Positions 9,918 through 20,210 of a DNA stretch of 64,000 nucleotides are shown piece after piece (position 1 is the first letter of the stretch; every line of letters begins with the position of its first letter). This DNA comes from Streptomycetaceae bacterium. Lineage in GTDB: Bacteria; Actinomycetota; Actinomycetes; Nanopelagicales; Nanopelagicaceae. A program made the position numbers and the translations under genes. The notes beneath the pieces were generated by a model. It made no database searches. It was not told the DNA's origin and worked only from the letters and a program-made list of their open reading frames with translations. Location: positions 62,001 through 126,000 of the forward strand of contig JAIXTW010000011.1 in assembly GCA_027483765.1 (NCBI GenBank). Direction: 5' to 3'.

Positions 9918-11036
9918 ATGAGCGAATTTGATACTAAACCTTGGTGGGAAGCACCTGCTCCTAAAGGCATGAATCGATCAATCTCGCTAAAAAATGCCAT
10001 CATCCTTGCACTGAGTGCTGGTTTGGTAGCAGGAACATTTACCGCCTCATCAACAGGCTCTCTCTTTGGTCGCTCCGTTAATCTCGTGAAAACTTCCTCA
10101 ACGATTGAACGTCCAGTGGGCTCAGTTGCAGAAATTTCACAACGCGTTCTTCCATCCGTTGTCTCAATTGAGGCGACCTCAAGCAATGGTGGTTCCACTG
10201 GTTCAGGGTTCGTGATCGATAGCACTGGCTACATTCTGACCAATAACCATGTCATCACTTCATCGGTTGAAAGTGGTGGCGAGATTTCGGTGAGATTAAA
10301 CGATGGCTCACAATATTCAGCCAAAGTGGTTGGTCGAGATAGTTCCTACGACCTGGCAGTACTAAAAATCTCTGGCGCAACTCTCAAGGCGCTTCAGTTT
10401 GGTGACAGCGATAAAGTTGCCGTCGGTGACTCTGTTATCGCTATTGGTTCACCGCTAGGGCTTACCGGTACCGTCACCCTTGGAATCATCAGCGCTAAAG
10501 ATCGCGCGGTAACTGCTGGAGAACCTCAATCCGAGAATTCGTTTATCAACGCGCTACAAACCGATGCGGCAATTAATCCGGGAAATTCCGGTGGTCCACT
10601 AGTTGATGCAACTGGATCTGTAATCGGTGTAAATTCGGCAATCGCCTCCCTTGGCTACTCTGCAGGTTCACAAGTGGGATCTATCGGGCTTGGATTTGCT
10701 ATTCCAATTAATCAAGCACGCAAGACGGCAGAACAGTTAATTAAAAATGGAAAAGCGACATATCCAGTCATTGGAATCTCAGTGGAGATGGCCTTCAATG
10801 AGGGGGGAGCGCTCATTACAAAGACCGCGCAAGGAATTACTAAAGGTGGGCCTGCTGATAAAGCTGGAATGAAGCCCGGAGATGTCATCATTGAATTTGC
10901 TGGTCGCCCAATTGGCTCGGCCGATGAGTTAATTGTCGCCATCCGTGCTCAAAATATCGGGGACAAAGTAGAAGTTATCTATAAGCGTGGAGCTGTGAGC
11001 AAGAGCGCCACCATAATTCTGGCTGCATCAGAGTAA
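9918..11036 (+). CDS. HtrA/DegP-like trypsin serine protease with PDZ domain
   Basis: Catalytic motifs TNNHVI, SYDLAVL, NPGNSGGPL; C-terminal PDZ (GGPADKAGMKPGDVI). Confidence 0.95.
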   Translation: MSEFDTKPWWEAPAPKGMNRSISLKNAIILALSAGLVAGTFTASSTGSLFGRSVNLVKTSSTIERPVGSVAEISQRVLPSVVSIEATSSNGGSTGSGFVIDSTGYILTNNHVITSSVESGGEISVRLNDGSQYSAKVVGRDSSYDLAVLKISGATLKALQFGDSDKVAVGDSVIAIGSPLGLTGTVTLGIISAKDRAVTAGEPQSENSFINALQTDAAINPGNSGGPLVDATGSVIGVNSAIASLGYSAGSQVGSIGLGFAIPINQARKTAEQLIKNGKATYPVIGISVEMAFNEGGALITKTAQGITKGGPADKAGMKPGDVIIEFAGRPIGSADELIVAIRAQNIGDKVEVIYKRGAVSKSATIILAASE

Positions 11037-11056
11037 GGCGATAGGCTCTCCACATT

Positions 11057-11362
11057 ATGTTCTTTGATTTTGGTGCCGGTGAATTAATCGGACTCGCACT
11101 TCTTGCCATGGTTCTTCTGGGCCCAGATAAGTTGCCACAGCTCGCAGTAGATGCCGCCAAAATGGTTAAGAAGATTAAAGCTTTCGCGGCAACTGCCACC
11201 ACTGAACTCAAAGATAATTTAGGTCCAGGATTTGAAGATTTACAACCTTCGGATCTTCACCCAAAAACTTTTATAAAGAAACAACTTGCTAATGCACTCG
11301 ATGAAGATAGCTCACCAAATAAACCAAAATTTAAAGCAAAGATTGATCCAGATTTACTATGA
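11057..11362 (+). CDS. tatB: Sec-independent protein translocase TatB-like
   Basis: MFFDFGAGELIGLALLAMVLLGPDKLPQLAVDAAKMVKKIK; TatA/B hinge pattern, between htrA and mrp. Confidence 0.88.
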   Translation: MFFDFGAGELIGLALLAMVLLGPDKLPQLAVDAAKMVKKIKAFAATATTELKDNLGPGFEDLQPSDLHPKTFIKKQLANALDEDSSPNKPKFKAKIDPDLL

Positions 11363-12477
11363 GCACTGTTGACCTTATTCACGCTGCTCTCGCGACCGTA
11401 CAAGATCCCGAACTCCACCGAGCTCTGCCGGAACTGGGGATGGTTAAGTCAGTTTCACATAATGGAAGCCGAGCCGATTTAGAAATTCTGCTCACCATCT
11501 CTGGTTGCCCCATGAAAGATCGCCTCACAGTTGATATCGAAAAAGCTGTCTTGGCAGTCGACGGCGTCTTGGAAGTTTCAATTTCATTTGGTGTCATGGA
11601 TGAAGAACAGCGTGCAAATATCAAGAAACTTCTTCGCAATGGCCGGGAAAGCTTCATCTCATTTGCACAAGCCGATTCTCTCACTCGTGTCATCGGAGTA
11701 GCTTCCGGTAAAGGTGGAGTTGGAAAGTCATCGCTGACTGCAAACTTGGCGGTCGCCTCTGCGCAGAAAGGACTACGCGTCGGCATTCTCGACGCCGACG
11801 TTTACGGCCATTCAATTCCTCGACTCATGGGGCTGATCGGCCAGCGTCCTACTGCAATTGATCAGATGTTTATTCCACTGGAGTCCTTTGGAGTGAAGAC
11901 GGTATCGATGGAGATGTTTAAACCTGAACGCTCAGATGCAATTGCATATCGTGGACCACTCTTGCATCGTGTCCTGGAACAGTTGTTATCAGATGCATAC
12001 TGGGGCGATCTTGATCTGCTCTTTATCGACCTTCCACCCGGAACTGGCGATCTTGCAATATCACTGGGGCAGTTAGTGCCAACATCAGAAATTGTCGTTG
12101 TTACCACGCCTCAAATTGCTGCAGCTGAAGTAGCAGAGCGCGCTGGGCGAATCGCTCACCAGATTCATCAACGAGTTATCGGCGTCATCGAAAATATGTC
12201 TGCTTATCCATGTGCACAATGTGGCGAACTCACATCACTATTCGGTGAAGGTGGGGGAGAAGAGACTTCTAAGCGACTATCGCAGTTGGTTGGTTCAGAT
12301 GTTCCACTACTGGGCAAGGTTCCATTTAGTCCAGAACTTCGCGAAGGTGGAGATGGTGGAAGTCCAGTTGTTATCTCGGCTCCGGAAAGCCCAAGCGCTC
12401 AAGTGATAAATGAAATCGTGAGCACGCTTATTGTGCGCGAGAAATCCTTACTTGGTGTCAGACTCGGGCTTGCGTAG
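11359..12477 (+). CDS. Mrp/NBP35 family Fe-S cluster carrier ATPase
   Basis: N-terminal MIP18-like domain; GKGGVGKSSLTANLA, CPMKD..., YPCAQCGE. Confidence 0.95.
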   Translation: MSTVDLIHAALATVQDPELHRALPELGMVKSVSHNGSRADLEILLTISGCPMKDRLTVDIEKAVLAVDGVLEVSISFGVMDEEQRANIKKLLRNGRESFISFAQADSLTRVIGVASGKGGVGKSSLTANLAVASAQKGLRVGILDADVYGHSIPRLMGLIGQRPTAIDQMFIPLESFGVKTVSMEMFKPERSDAIAYRGPLLHRVLEQLLSDAYWGDLDLLFIDLPPGTGDLAISLGQLVPTSEIVVVTTPQIAAAEVAERAGRIAHQIHQRVIGVIENMSAYPCAQCGELTSLFGEGGGEETSKRLSQLVGSDVPLLGKVPFSPELREGGDGGSPVVISAPESPSAQVINEIVSTLIVREKSLLGVRLGLA

Positions 12478-12942
12478 CTCTTCCACAATTTCCTTAGCGA
12501 TATCACCAAGCTCATTACGTAAGTAATCACGTGTCGCCACATCGCCTAGCGCAATTCGTAAACTCGCGAGTTCGCGGGTTAGGTACTCGGTATCGGCGAC
12601 GCTACGAGCATTCTGTGCCCGGTCTTCATTAAGTGAGATTCGGTCTCTATCTGCTTGCCGGTTTTGGGCTAAGAGAATGAGTGGAGCAGCGTAAGAAGCT
12701 TGCAGCGAGAGAATAAGAGTAAGAAAAATAAATGGGTAATCATCAAATCTTAAATCGCGCGGAGCAAGTGCATTCCAAATTACCCAGCTCAGAACAAAGA
12801 CTGTCATGTAGACCAAGAAACGGGCAGTCCCTAGGAAACGTGCAAATTTCTCAGAGAGGCGACCGAAAGCTTCCGGATCATAATTAGCGCGAAGTGATCG
12901 ACGAGTCTGACGAGGGGTATCTAAACCATTATTACGTGCCAT
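12448..12942 (-). CDS. DUF1003 domain membrane protein
   Basis: FARFLGTARFLVYMTVFVLSWVIWN..., YPFIFLTLILSLQASYAAPLILLAQNRQADRDR hallmark of DUF1003. Confidence 0.92.
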   Translation of the reverse strand: MARNNGLDTPRQTRRSLRANYDPEAFGRLSEKFARFLGTARFLVYMTVFVLSWVIWNALAPRDLRFDDYPFIFLTLILSLQASYAAPLILLAQNRQADRDRISLNEDRAQNARSVADTEYLTRELASLRIALGDVATRDYLRNELGDIAKEIVEELRKPESDTK

Positions 12943-12944
12943 TT

Positions 12945-14276
12945 CTAGAGCCCCTTCGGTGAATCGTTGGAATCATCAAAACCAGTAGTAAAACTTGTAT
13001 CGATACTTTCTAGCGCTGCAGTTGTTGTAGCTGAATCGCGGTGGTCATGACGCCAGTTTTCGGGTAGTAAGTGGTCAAGGACGTCATCGACCGTTACTGC
13101 GCCAAGCAAGCGATCATTTGCATCAATAACTGGTAGTGAGAGCAAGTTATAACTAGCTAAGTATGACGAAACTGCATGCAGGGATGCGTCGGGATTTACG
13201 CCCTGCGTATTGGTATCGACAATCGATCCCAGCAGCGTTGCTGGTGGCTCACGCAATAAGCGCTGATAGTGGACCATGCCGATAAATCGCCCAGTAGGAG
13301 TCTCAAGTGGTTGACGGGCGATAAAGACTTGCGACGCTAGCGCTGGTGAGATTTCACTCTGACGAACGGCAGCAAGTGCATCTGCCACTGTGTAATCAGC
13401 AGACATCACAATTGGTTCGGTTGTCATCATTCCACCTGCTGAGTAATCCTCATATGTCATCAAGCGCAGAACATCTTCAGCATCATCAGGGTCCATCAAA
13501 TCAATCAACTCTTGTGCTCGTTCTTCCCCGATTTCGCGCAACAAGTCGGCGGCATCATCTGGATCCATCTCTTCTAGAACATCGGCAGCGCGTTCGCCTT
13601 CAAGTTCGGCAAGGAGTGCAACTCGCTCAGCTTCGTCCATCTCTTCTAACACATCAGCAAGTCGTTCGTCATTGAGTGCTCGCGCAACTTCTACTCGACG
13701 CTTTGGTGCTAAATCTTGCAAGACTGCAGCTAAATCTGCCGCCCGCAAGTTGCTTAGTGTTGAAAGTAAATTTGCAACGCCTTGATTAGATTCGTGTTGG
13801 GCAAAGCCAGTGACTTCTTCCCATGCCAGGGTTGATGTAGCCCCTTTGCGTCGGAACCCGCGCCCTTTGCGCATAATATGAACGCGAGTGATGAGCCAGT
13901 CGCCAGTGCGGTTCTGCTCCATCGCCATATCTTCAACAAGTACAGATTCATTATCTTCAACGACCGTAATGGTGCGGTCCAACAAATCACCTAAGACAAG
14001 TAACTCTCCCGTGCGGGTATCAAAGCGACGCATATTAAGAAGCCCGGTAATCACAACGGCGCCTGATTCAATTGAGGTCACTCGAGTAATTGGCACGAAC
14101 ACGCGACGTCGAAGTGGGACTTCAACAACTAATCCCAATATGCGCGGTGATTGGTTATTTGAGCGCAGGGTCGCAACAGCATCGCGCACCTTGCCGACTG
14201 GATCACCATTAGGGTCAAAAACTGCAGTTCCGGCTAAGCGGGCGAGAAATATTCGATTGATGTTATTTCCGCTCAT
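12945..14276 (-). CDS. PRC-barrel / MgtE N-terminal / CBS domain protein (no MgtE membrane domain)
   Basis: EMDEAERVALLAELEGERAADVLEEMDPDDAADLLREI repeats, paired CBS segments; no TM segments at C-terminus. Confidence 0.88.
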   Translation of the reverse strand: MSGNNINRIFLARLAGTAVFDPNGDPVGKVRDAVATLRSNNQSPRILGLVVEVPLRRRVFVPITRVTSIESGAVVITGLLNMRRFDTRTGELLVLGDLLDRTITVVEDNESVLVEDMAMEQNRTGDWLITRVHIMRKGRGFRRKGATSTLAWEEVTGFAQHESNQGVANLLSTLSNLRAADLAAVLQDLAPKRRVEVARALNDERLADVLEEMDEAERVALLAELEGERAADVLEEMDPDDAADLLREIGEERAQELIDLMDPDDAEDVLRLMTYEDYSAGGMMTTEPIVMSADYTVADALAAVRQSEISPALASQVFIARQPLETPTGRFIGMVHYQRLLREPPATLLGSIVDTNTQGVNPDASLHAVSSYLASYNLLSLPVIDANDRLLGAVTVDDVLDHLLPENWRHDHRDSATTTAALESIDTSFTTGFDDSNDSPKGL

Positions 14277-14317
14277 GGGATAAGAGTAACGGGTGACCTA
14301 TCGGCTAGGTTTGCACC

Positions 14318-14377
14318 GTGGAATCAGACGGAGTGAAATCAGACGGAGTGGAATCAGGCGGAGTTAAATCAAACAGG
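14318..14377 (+). repeat. 15-bp tandem repeat, 4 imperfect units, encoding ESDGV/KSDGV/ESGGV/KSNRV
   Basis: GTGGAATCAGACGGA GTGAAATCAGACGGA GTGGAATCAGGCGGA GTTAAATCAAACAGG. Confidence 0.9.
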
Positions 14378-15283
14378 GTCACATCATCTGGCACGGGCAT
14401 TAATAACCACACTCAATTGCCCGCGCGCCCTGACCTAATCCGCCTCACAATCGGCGTCTTTGGAGTTGGCTCATCAGGGCCCTTAATTGCATTGAGTGCG
14501 ATGCCAGTACCGACGCTGATTTTCTGGCGGAATCTGGGTGGTGCGCTACTGACACTTCCATTTGCGCTCCGCCATAAAGTGAATCGAACTGGAGTTCAAT
14601 TAGCAGCGCTCGCTGGCGTTCTTCTCGCGGTGCACTTCGTTGGATTCTTTATCTCCATGCGCATGACCAGCGTTGCCGCCGGTACCGCACTGGCTGCAAC
14701 ACAGCCGATTTATGCTGCCTTTTTTGTCAAACTTATGGGAGGTCACATTCCTACAAAAGCTTGGGTGGGAATGTTTATTAGTTTTGTTGGGGTATTACTT
14801 GTCACAGGAATTGACTTACGACTAGACCGGCGATCATTTCTAGGCGATTTGGCGGCGCTGATAGCAGCTGGATTAGCAGCGGCATATATGTTGATTGGCT
14901 CGCGTGCGCAGCAGCGGATGGAGACAACGTCATACACGACAATCTGCTATTTCGTTTGTTCTATTACCGCGCTACCTATGGCACTGCTCTTAGGTTATGA
15001 AGTGATTGATTTTTCGGCGCGGGAATGGTGGATTCTGCTTGGCTTAATCCTGGGCGCACAAATCCTTGGCCACACTATGTTCAATTCAACACTCAAGCGC
15101 GTTTCACCGGCAATTGTTTCGATGATTGTCTTCTTTGAGGTTCCGGTAGCAGCAATTCTCGCCTTCGTTTTCGACATTGGTAAACAGCCAAGCCTGAGCA
15201 TCATTCCCGGAGTAGTTCTGATTCTCTTTGGTTGCACGCTTGTTGTTGTGAGAAAAGAGAAAGAAACTGGTGTTGAGCTGTGA
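14318..15283 (+). CDS. EamA/DMT family transporter
   Basis: About 10 hydrophobic segments; RNLGGALLTLPFALRHK, SVAAGTALAATQPIYAAFF; start uncertain because of repeated in-frame GTGs. Confidence 0.85.
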   Translation: MESDGVKSDGVESGGVKSNRVTSSGTGINNHTQLPARPDLIRLTIGVFGVGSSGPLIALSAMPVPTLIFWRNLGGALLTLPFALRHKVNRTGVQLAALAGVLLAVHFVGFFISMRMTSVAAGTALAATQPIYAAFFVKLMGGHIPTKAWVGMFISFVGVLLVTGIDLRLDRRSFLGDLAALIAAGLAAAYMLIGSRAQQRMETTSYTTICYFVCSITALPMALLLGYEVIDFSAREWWILLGLILGAQILGHTMFNSTLKRVSPAIVSMIVFFEVPVAAILAFVFDIGKQPSLSIIPGVVLILFGCTLVVVRKEKETGVEL

Positions 15284-16125
15284 TTGATCTTCATACCCAC
15301 ACCACTGCCAGCGATGGAACGGATTCCCCATTTGCTTTGGTCAAAAAAGCGCTTGCTACTGGCGTAAAAACGCTAGCAATTACTGATCACGATTCCACAG
15401 CTGGTTGGGATGAAGCTATCACCGCACTGCAACCACAGATTGAACTGGTTCTAGGTTCTGAAATTTCTTGTCTGACCACAGATGGAATTAGCGTGCATAT
15501 GCTGGGCCTGCTCTTTGACGGTGAAAATGTTGCCATGCAACAAATCCTCAGTGATTCACGAGATACTCGAATTCCTAGAATGCGAAAAATGGTCGAGTTA
15601 TTGCGAGCAGATGGAATCAATATTTCACTCGATGATGTCTATGCCGCGACCCCTGAAGGAGCAACCGTTGGTCGCCCGCATCTCGCCGACGCCCTTGTAC
15701 GTAACGGCGTAGTCGCAGAAAGAGATGAGGCTTTTTTACATTTGCTCAGCAATGAGTCGAAATACTACGTAACCCATGCTGCGCCAACACCGGTTGATGC
15801 AATCCTGGCCATTCGAGCAGCTGGCGGCGTGGCTGTCATTGCCCACCCTTTCGCATCTCGTCGGGGCCAGATCATTACAACTGAGACCTTCCTTGATCTA
15901 TGTGCGGCAGGGCTTAATGGCATTGAAGTGCATCATCGTGATCAGAACGCGCAAGAGCGGCAGACCCTGACTGATATTGCACACGATCTCAATCTAGTGA
16001 TTACCGGTGCAAGTGATTATCACGGAACGGGAAAACTTAATGCCATGGCAGAGAACACGACAGATCCGGAACAATGGGAAGCCTTAGAGTCACAAGCTGA
16101 TGCACGAAGGGTGGTTCGAGTATGA
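15280..16125 (+). CDS. PHP domain metal-dependent phosphoesterase
   Basis: MIDLHTHTTASDGTDSP, AITDHDSTAGWDEA, VIAHPFASR, ASDYHGTGK. Confidence 0.94.
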   Translation: MIDLHTHTTASDGTDSPFALVKKALATGVKTLAITDHDSTAGWDEAITALQPQIELVLGSEISCLTTDGISVHMLGLLFDGENVAMQQILSDSRDTRIPRMRKMVELLRADGINISLDDVYAATPEGATVGRPHLADALVRNGVVAERDEAFLHLLSNESKYYVTHAAPTPVDAILAIRAAGGVAVIAHPFASRRGQIITTETFLDLCAAGLNGIEVHHRDQNAQERQTLTDIAHDLNLVITGASDYHGTGKLNAMAENTTDPEQWEALESQADARRVVRV

Positions 16126-16733
16126 ACACGGTTGGAACAATTACCTTTGCGACGCAAGTCTTCGTCACACTCTTTGTAATTATGGATCCACCTGGTGCGA
16201 CCCCAATATTTTTAGGGTTAGTAGGAGATAAATCTCCACGCGAGCGAGTACGACTGGCGTGGCAGGCAGCGGGCGTTTCACTCTTTGTGATTGCAAGTTT
16301 TGCCTTCTTTGGTCAGTTCATCCTTGATTACATGCACGTCTCTATTGAAGCTTTACAGGCAGCAGGTGGATTACTACTTCTCTATGTTTCTTTACAGCTT
16401 CTCACTGGATCTTCCAATACTGGCACTGACCAGAAAAGTTCAAATATCGGCATGGTCCCACTCGGAACTCCGTTACTGGCAGGGCCGGGCGCAATCGTTG
16501 CAACCATGATTTATGTGCAGCAAGCAGATTCCACAGCACAGTTCATCGGATTAGGTGTAGCCATTGTTGCGGTGCACGTAATTATTGGCACCGTGCTTAT
16601 GGCATCGACAAAGATTATTGGTGTGATTAAGGATTCTGGAGTTACCTTGCTAGCTAGCATTGCTGGCTTACTGCTTGCTGCAATTGCAGTACAGATGCTG
16701 GCTAATGCAATTAAAGCTTTAGCTGCAAGCTAG
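16122..16733 (+). CDS. MarC family membrane protein
   Basis: FVIMDPPGATPIFLGL; GTPLLAGPGAI; six hydrophobic segments. Confidence 0.92.
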   Translation: MNTVGTITFATQVFVTLFVIMDPPGATPIFLGLVGDKSPRERVRLAWQAAGVSLFVIASFAFFGQFILDYMHVSIEALQAAGGLLLLYVSLQLLTGSSNTGTDQKSSNIGMVPLGTPLLAGPGAIVATMIYVQQADSTAQFIGLGVAIVAVHVIIGTVLMASTKIIGVIKDSGVTLLASIAGLLLAAIAVQMLANAIKALAAS

Positions 16734-18070
16734 CTAGTTATTCGCTTAGTGCGAGTGCGCTCACGCTTTACTCGTTCGGCAGAACTCTTCGGTGCACTTT
16801 TTTCATTAGAAGTAGTTGCGGGTGCGATCTTTTCAGTTTTCGGCGCTCGAACCTTCTTAAGGTTTCCAGTTGAACCAACGGGAATATCGAGCAATTCATA
16901 GAGATGCGCTGATGAAGAGTAGGTTTCCAAAGGTTCGGCTAATCCCAATTTAAGTGCGGTATCAATCATCTTCCAACGGGCGAGATCGTCCCAGTCCACG
17001 AAGGTCACAGCGATACCGTGTGCACCAGCTCGAGCAGTACGACCAATACGGTGCACATAAGTCTTCTCATCTTCCGGACATTGGTAGTTAATTACGTGAG
17101 TGATGCCATCGATATCAATTCCTCGAGCTGCAACATCTGTAGCAATAAGAACATCTGATTTGCCAGCCTTAAAATCATTGAGCGCTTTTTCGCGTGCAGA
17201 TTGCCCTAAGTCGCCATGAATTGTGGCAGCGTTGAATCCGCGCTCGACTAACTCATCAGAAGTTTTTTGGGCAGTTCGCTTGGTACGGCAGAAAACAATT
17301 GTCGGTCCACGGCCATTAGCCTGCAGAATTCGTGCAAGTAGTTCAATTTTATCCATTGCGTGTGCCCGAATAACGTGCTGAACAATTCGTGAAACAACGG
17401 CGCCTTCATCTTCATTATCTTGGGTGCGAATATGCACTGGCTGGTTCATAAATCGACGAGCCAGCGCGATGATGTCTCCGGGCATAGTCGCGGAGAAAAG
17501 CATGGTCTGTTGGCGTGCCGGGGTACTGGTAAAAATCTTCTCGACATCGGGCAAGAAGCCCAGATCAAGCATCTCATCAGCTTCATCAAGCACAACACGA
17601 GAAACATTTTTCAGTGTGAGCTGCCCTTGTCGATATAAATCTAAAAGTCGTCCGGGAGTTCCCACCACAATTTCTACGCCTTTTTGCAGCGCCTCAATCT
17701 GAGGTTCAAAAGCTCGCCCACCGTACACGGCCAAGGTACGAATTCCGCGATTAAATGAGAGCTCTTCAATATCTTTCGTGACCTGCACGCACAATTCGCG
17801 CGTTGGAACAACGATAAGAACTTGCGGATGACCTTGATTGGCGAGCTTTGGCCAATCAGCATCATTGGGAGCAATCACGCGTTCAATGACAGGAATACCA
17901 AATGCCAGCGTCTTTCCTGTTCCGGTCTTGGCCTGTCCAATCACATCTCCGTCGGCGAGTGCAATGGGCATGACCATCTCTTGAATTGGAAATGGTGAAG
18001 TAAAGCCATGCTCGGTGAGAGCATCGATTGTCTCTTTACGAAGTGGTAAATCTGCGAAAGTTATCGACAC
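16730..18070 (-). CDS. DEAD/DEAH box RNA helicase
   Basis: AKTGTGKT, PTRELCVQV, VLDEADEMLDLGF, SATMP, HRIGRTARAG. Confidence 0.96.
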   Translation of the reverse strand: MSITFADLPLRKETIDALTEHGFTSPFPIQEMVMPIALADGDVIGQAKTGTGKTLAFGIPVIERVIAPNDADWPKLANQGHPQVLIVVPTRELCVQVTKDIEELSFNRGIRTLAVYGGRAFEPQIEALQKGVEIVVGTPGRLLDLYRQGQLTLKNVSRVVLDEADEMLDLGFLPDVEKIFTSTPARQQTMLFSATMPGDIIALARRFMNQPVHIRTQDNEDEGAVVSRIVQHVIRAHAMDKIELLARILQANGRGPTIVFCRTKRTAQKTSDELVERGFNAATIHGDLGQSAREKALNDFKAGKSDVLIATDVAARGIDIDGITHVINYQCPEDEKTYVHRIGRTARAGAHGIAVTFVDWDDLARWKMIDTALKLGLAEPLETYSSSAHLYELLDIPVGSTGNLKKVRAPKTEKIAPATTSNEKSAPKSSAERVKRERTRTKRITS

Positions 18071-18322
18071 TTAGTTGGCACCAAAACCGACGCGACGTTC
18101 GGTTGGTTGCCCGATTTCCACATATCCAATTTTCTCTGCGGGCACGATAACTTCATGGCCACGAACATCTGAGAGCACAAGGGGAGAAGCGGATGTGAGC
18201 GCTGCAGTTACAGCGGCCTTAATTTCCTCGGGAGCCATAGGACATTCGAAAGAAAGTTCACTACTGACATGTGTGATGGAGATGCGAACCTGTGATGCCT
18301 TATCTGATTTCTTTGAGCTCAT
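18071..18322 (-). CDS. DUF3107 domain-containing protein
   Basis: VRISITHVSSELSFECPMAPEEIKAAVTAAL...YVEIGQPTERRVGFG; conserved position next to TetR and helicase. Confidence 0.88.
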   Translation of the reverse strand: MSSKKSDKASQVRISITHVSSELSFECPMAPEEIKAAVTAALTSASPLVLSDVRGHEVIVPAEKIGYVEIGQPTERRVGFGAN

Positions 18323-18337
18323 AGCCTTATCTTAGAG

Positions 18338-18973
18338 TTAGAGCTCGGTCCGGGGAAATCCAGAGATTCCACGCCACATGAGGTTTTCTACGAGATCCAT
18401 CGCTTGTTGACGGGTGAGCTTTCCATCTCTTTCCAGCCAATGACGAGCTGTTACTTGAACATAGCCAATTAAGCCAACGCCAAGCATCATCGCCTCTTCT
18501 CGAGGAAGTCCAGTGTCATTGGAGATCACACCACTGACAGCGGCGGCGCAGTTATAGGTCATGCGATTGAGGCGCTCGCGTACTTGAGGTTCAACATTCA
18601 TATCGCTTTCAAAGAGCAGGCGGAATGCTTCTCCTTCATTTTCAATAAAATTAAAGTAGGCATCGATAGTGACATGTACACGCTGTTTGTTGTCAGGAGT
18701 TGAAGAGATAGCTTTTTGAAGTTCATAAACCAATGAATCAATGTGAAGATCGAGCACTGCCAGATAAAGATCCAATTTGGAAGGAAAGTGCTGGTAGAGA
18801 ACTGGCTTGCTGACATTAGCGCGATCTGCAATCTCATCCATCGCCGCTGAGTGATATCCGGCGGCGGTAAATACTTCGAGTGCCGCAGAGAGCAAGATAG
18901 CTCTTCGCTCATCGCGAGGTAGGCGTGATTTATCAGAACGCGAGTTATTTGCAGATGCAGTTTCGGTAGTCAT
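18338..18973 (-). CDS. TetR/AcrR family transcriptional regulator
   Basis: RRAILLSAALEVFTAAGYHSAAMDEIADRANVSKPVLYQHFPSKLDLYLA HTH; start at 18973 (MTTETAS) preferred. Confidence 0.93.
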   Translation of the reverse strand: MTTETASANNSRSDKSRLPRDERRAILLSAALEVFTAAGYHSAAMDEIADRANVSKPVLYQHFPSKLDLYLAVLDLHIDSLVYELQKAISSTPDNKQRVHVTIDAYFNFIENEGEAFRLLFESDMNVEPQVRERLNRMTYNCAAAVSGVISNDTGLPREEAMMLGVGLIGYVQVTARHWLERDGKLTRQQAMDLVENLMWRGISGFPRTEL

Positions 18974-19028
18974 TATGCGCATCGTACAGAATTGGCAGCC
19001 AAACGCACAGTACGGCAGAATTGCACCC

Positions 19029-20210
19029 ATGAAGACTCCTCCGCTCGTGACTCCAGGCCCTGCCCTAACCGTTGATGAGGTTCGTCGATATAGCCGTCAC
19101 TTGATCATTCCCGATGTTGCAATGGCGGGTCAGCAACGCATGATGAATGCCAAAGTTCTCTGCGTTGGTGCAGGAGGTCTTGGTTCGCCAGCGCTTATGT
19201 ACTTAGCCGCTGCCGGGATTGGCACACTTGGAATTGTTGAATACGACACTGTTGATGAATCAAATCTTCAGCGTCAAATCATTCATGGTCAATCAGATAT
19301 TGGTAAGAGCAAGGCGCAGAGTGCAAAAGAGAAGATCTCTGAGATTAATCCATACGTAAATGTCATCACACATGAAACCAGACTTGATAACTCAAATGTG
19401 ATGGAGATTTTCTCCCAATACGACATCATTGTTGACGGCACCGATAATTTTGCAACGCGTTACTTGGTTAACGATGCATGTGTGCTTTTGAAGAAACCTT
19501 ATGTATGGGGTTCCATTTATCGATTCGATGGCCAAGCAAGTGTTTTCTGGGCAGAGTACGGCCCTTGCTATCGCTGCCTTTATCCGGAACCGCCACCCCC
19601 AGGAATGGTGCCAAGTTGCGCCGAAGGCGGAGTGCTTGGTGTCCTGTGCGCAACCATTGGTTCGATTCAAACTACTGAGGCGATTAAGGTACTCACTGGA
19701 ATTGGCGAGCCGCTTATTGGTTCATTAATGGTCTATGACGCTCTGGATATGAGCTTTAGGAAGATTAAAGTGCGTAAGGATCCGAACTGCCCGCTATGTA
19801 GTGACAATGCGAAGCAGACTGCACTGCTTCCTGACTACGAGGCATTTTGTGGAGTGCTTTCAGATGCAGCGCAAGAAGCTAGCGCTGGATCAACAATTAC
19901 CGTGCAAGAGTTGAAGTCCAAAATTGATGCGCAGGATAACTATTACCTCATCGATGTTCGCGAACCAAGTGAATACGAAATTGTAAATATCCCGACTGCG
20001 CACCTGATTCCAAAGCAAGGATTTATTGATGGATCGGTTTTAGCAACTCTTCCGCACGATAAACCAATAATCTTGCATTGCAAGAGTGGAGTCCGCTCTG
20101 CTGAATGTCTAGCGATTCTAAAGAACGCTGGATTCTCTGATGCCTCTCACGTCTCTGGTGGTGTCGTAGCTTGGGCCAAGCAGATTGATACATCGCTGCC
20201 GGTTTACTAA
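19029..20210 (+). CDS. moeZ: ThiF/MoeB adenylyltransferase-rhodanese fusion (MoeZ type)
   Basis: RYSRHLIIPDVAMAGQQRMMNAKVLCVGAGGLGSPALMYLAAAG; CxxC zinc motifs; C-terminal rhodanese HCKSGVRS. Confidence 0.93.
   Translation: MKTPPLVTPGPALTVDEVRRYSRHLIIPDVAMAGQQRMMNAKVLCVGAGGLGSPALMYLAAAGIGTLGIVEYDTVDESNLQRQIIHGQSDIGKSKAQSAKEKISEINPYVNVITHETRLDNSNVMEIFSQYDIIVDGTDNFATRYLVNDACVLLKKPYVWGSIYRFDGQASVFWAEYGPCYRCLYPEPPPPGMVPSCAEGGVLGVLCATIGSIQTTEAIKVLTGIGEPLIGSLMVYDALDMSFRKIKVRKDPNCPLCSDNAKQTALLPDYEAFCGVLSDAAQEASAGSTITVQELKSKIDAQDNYYLIDVREPSEYEIVNIPTAHLIPKQGFIDGSVLATLPHDKPIILHCKSGVRSAECLAILKNAGFSDASHVSGGVVAWAKQIDTSLPVY

Noticed and set aside
12945-14276. Full MgtE magnesium channel
   Set aside because: MgtE_N and CBS modules are present but no transmembrane domain; this soluble architecture is already common in actinobacteria, so not reported as novel
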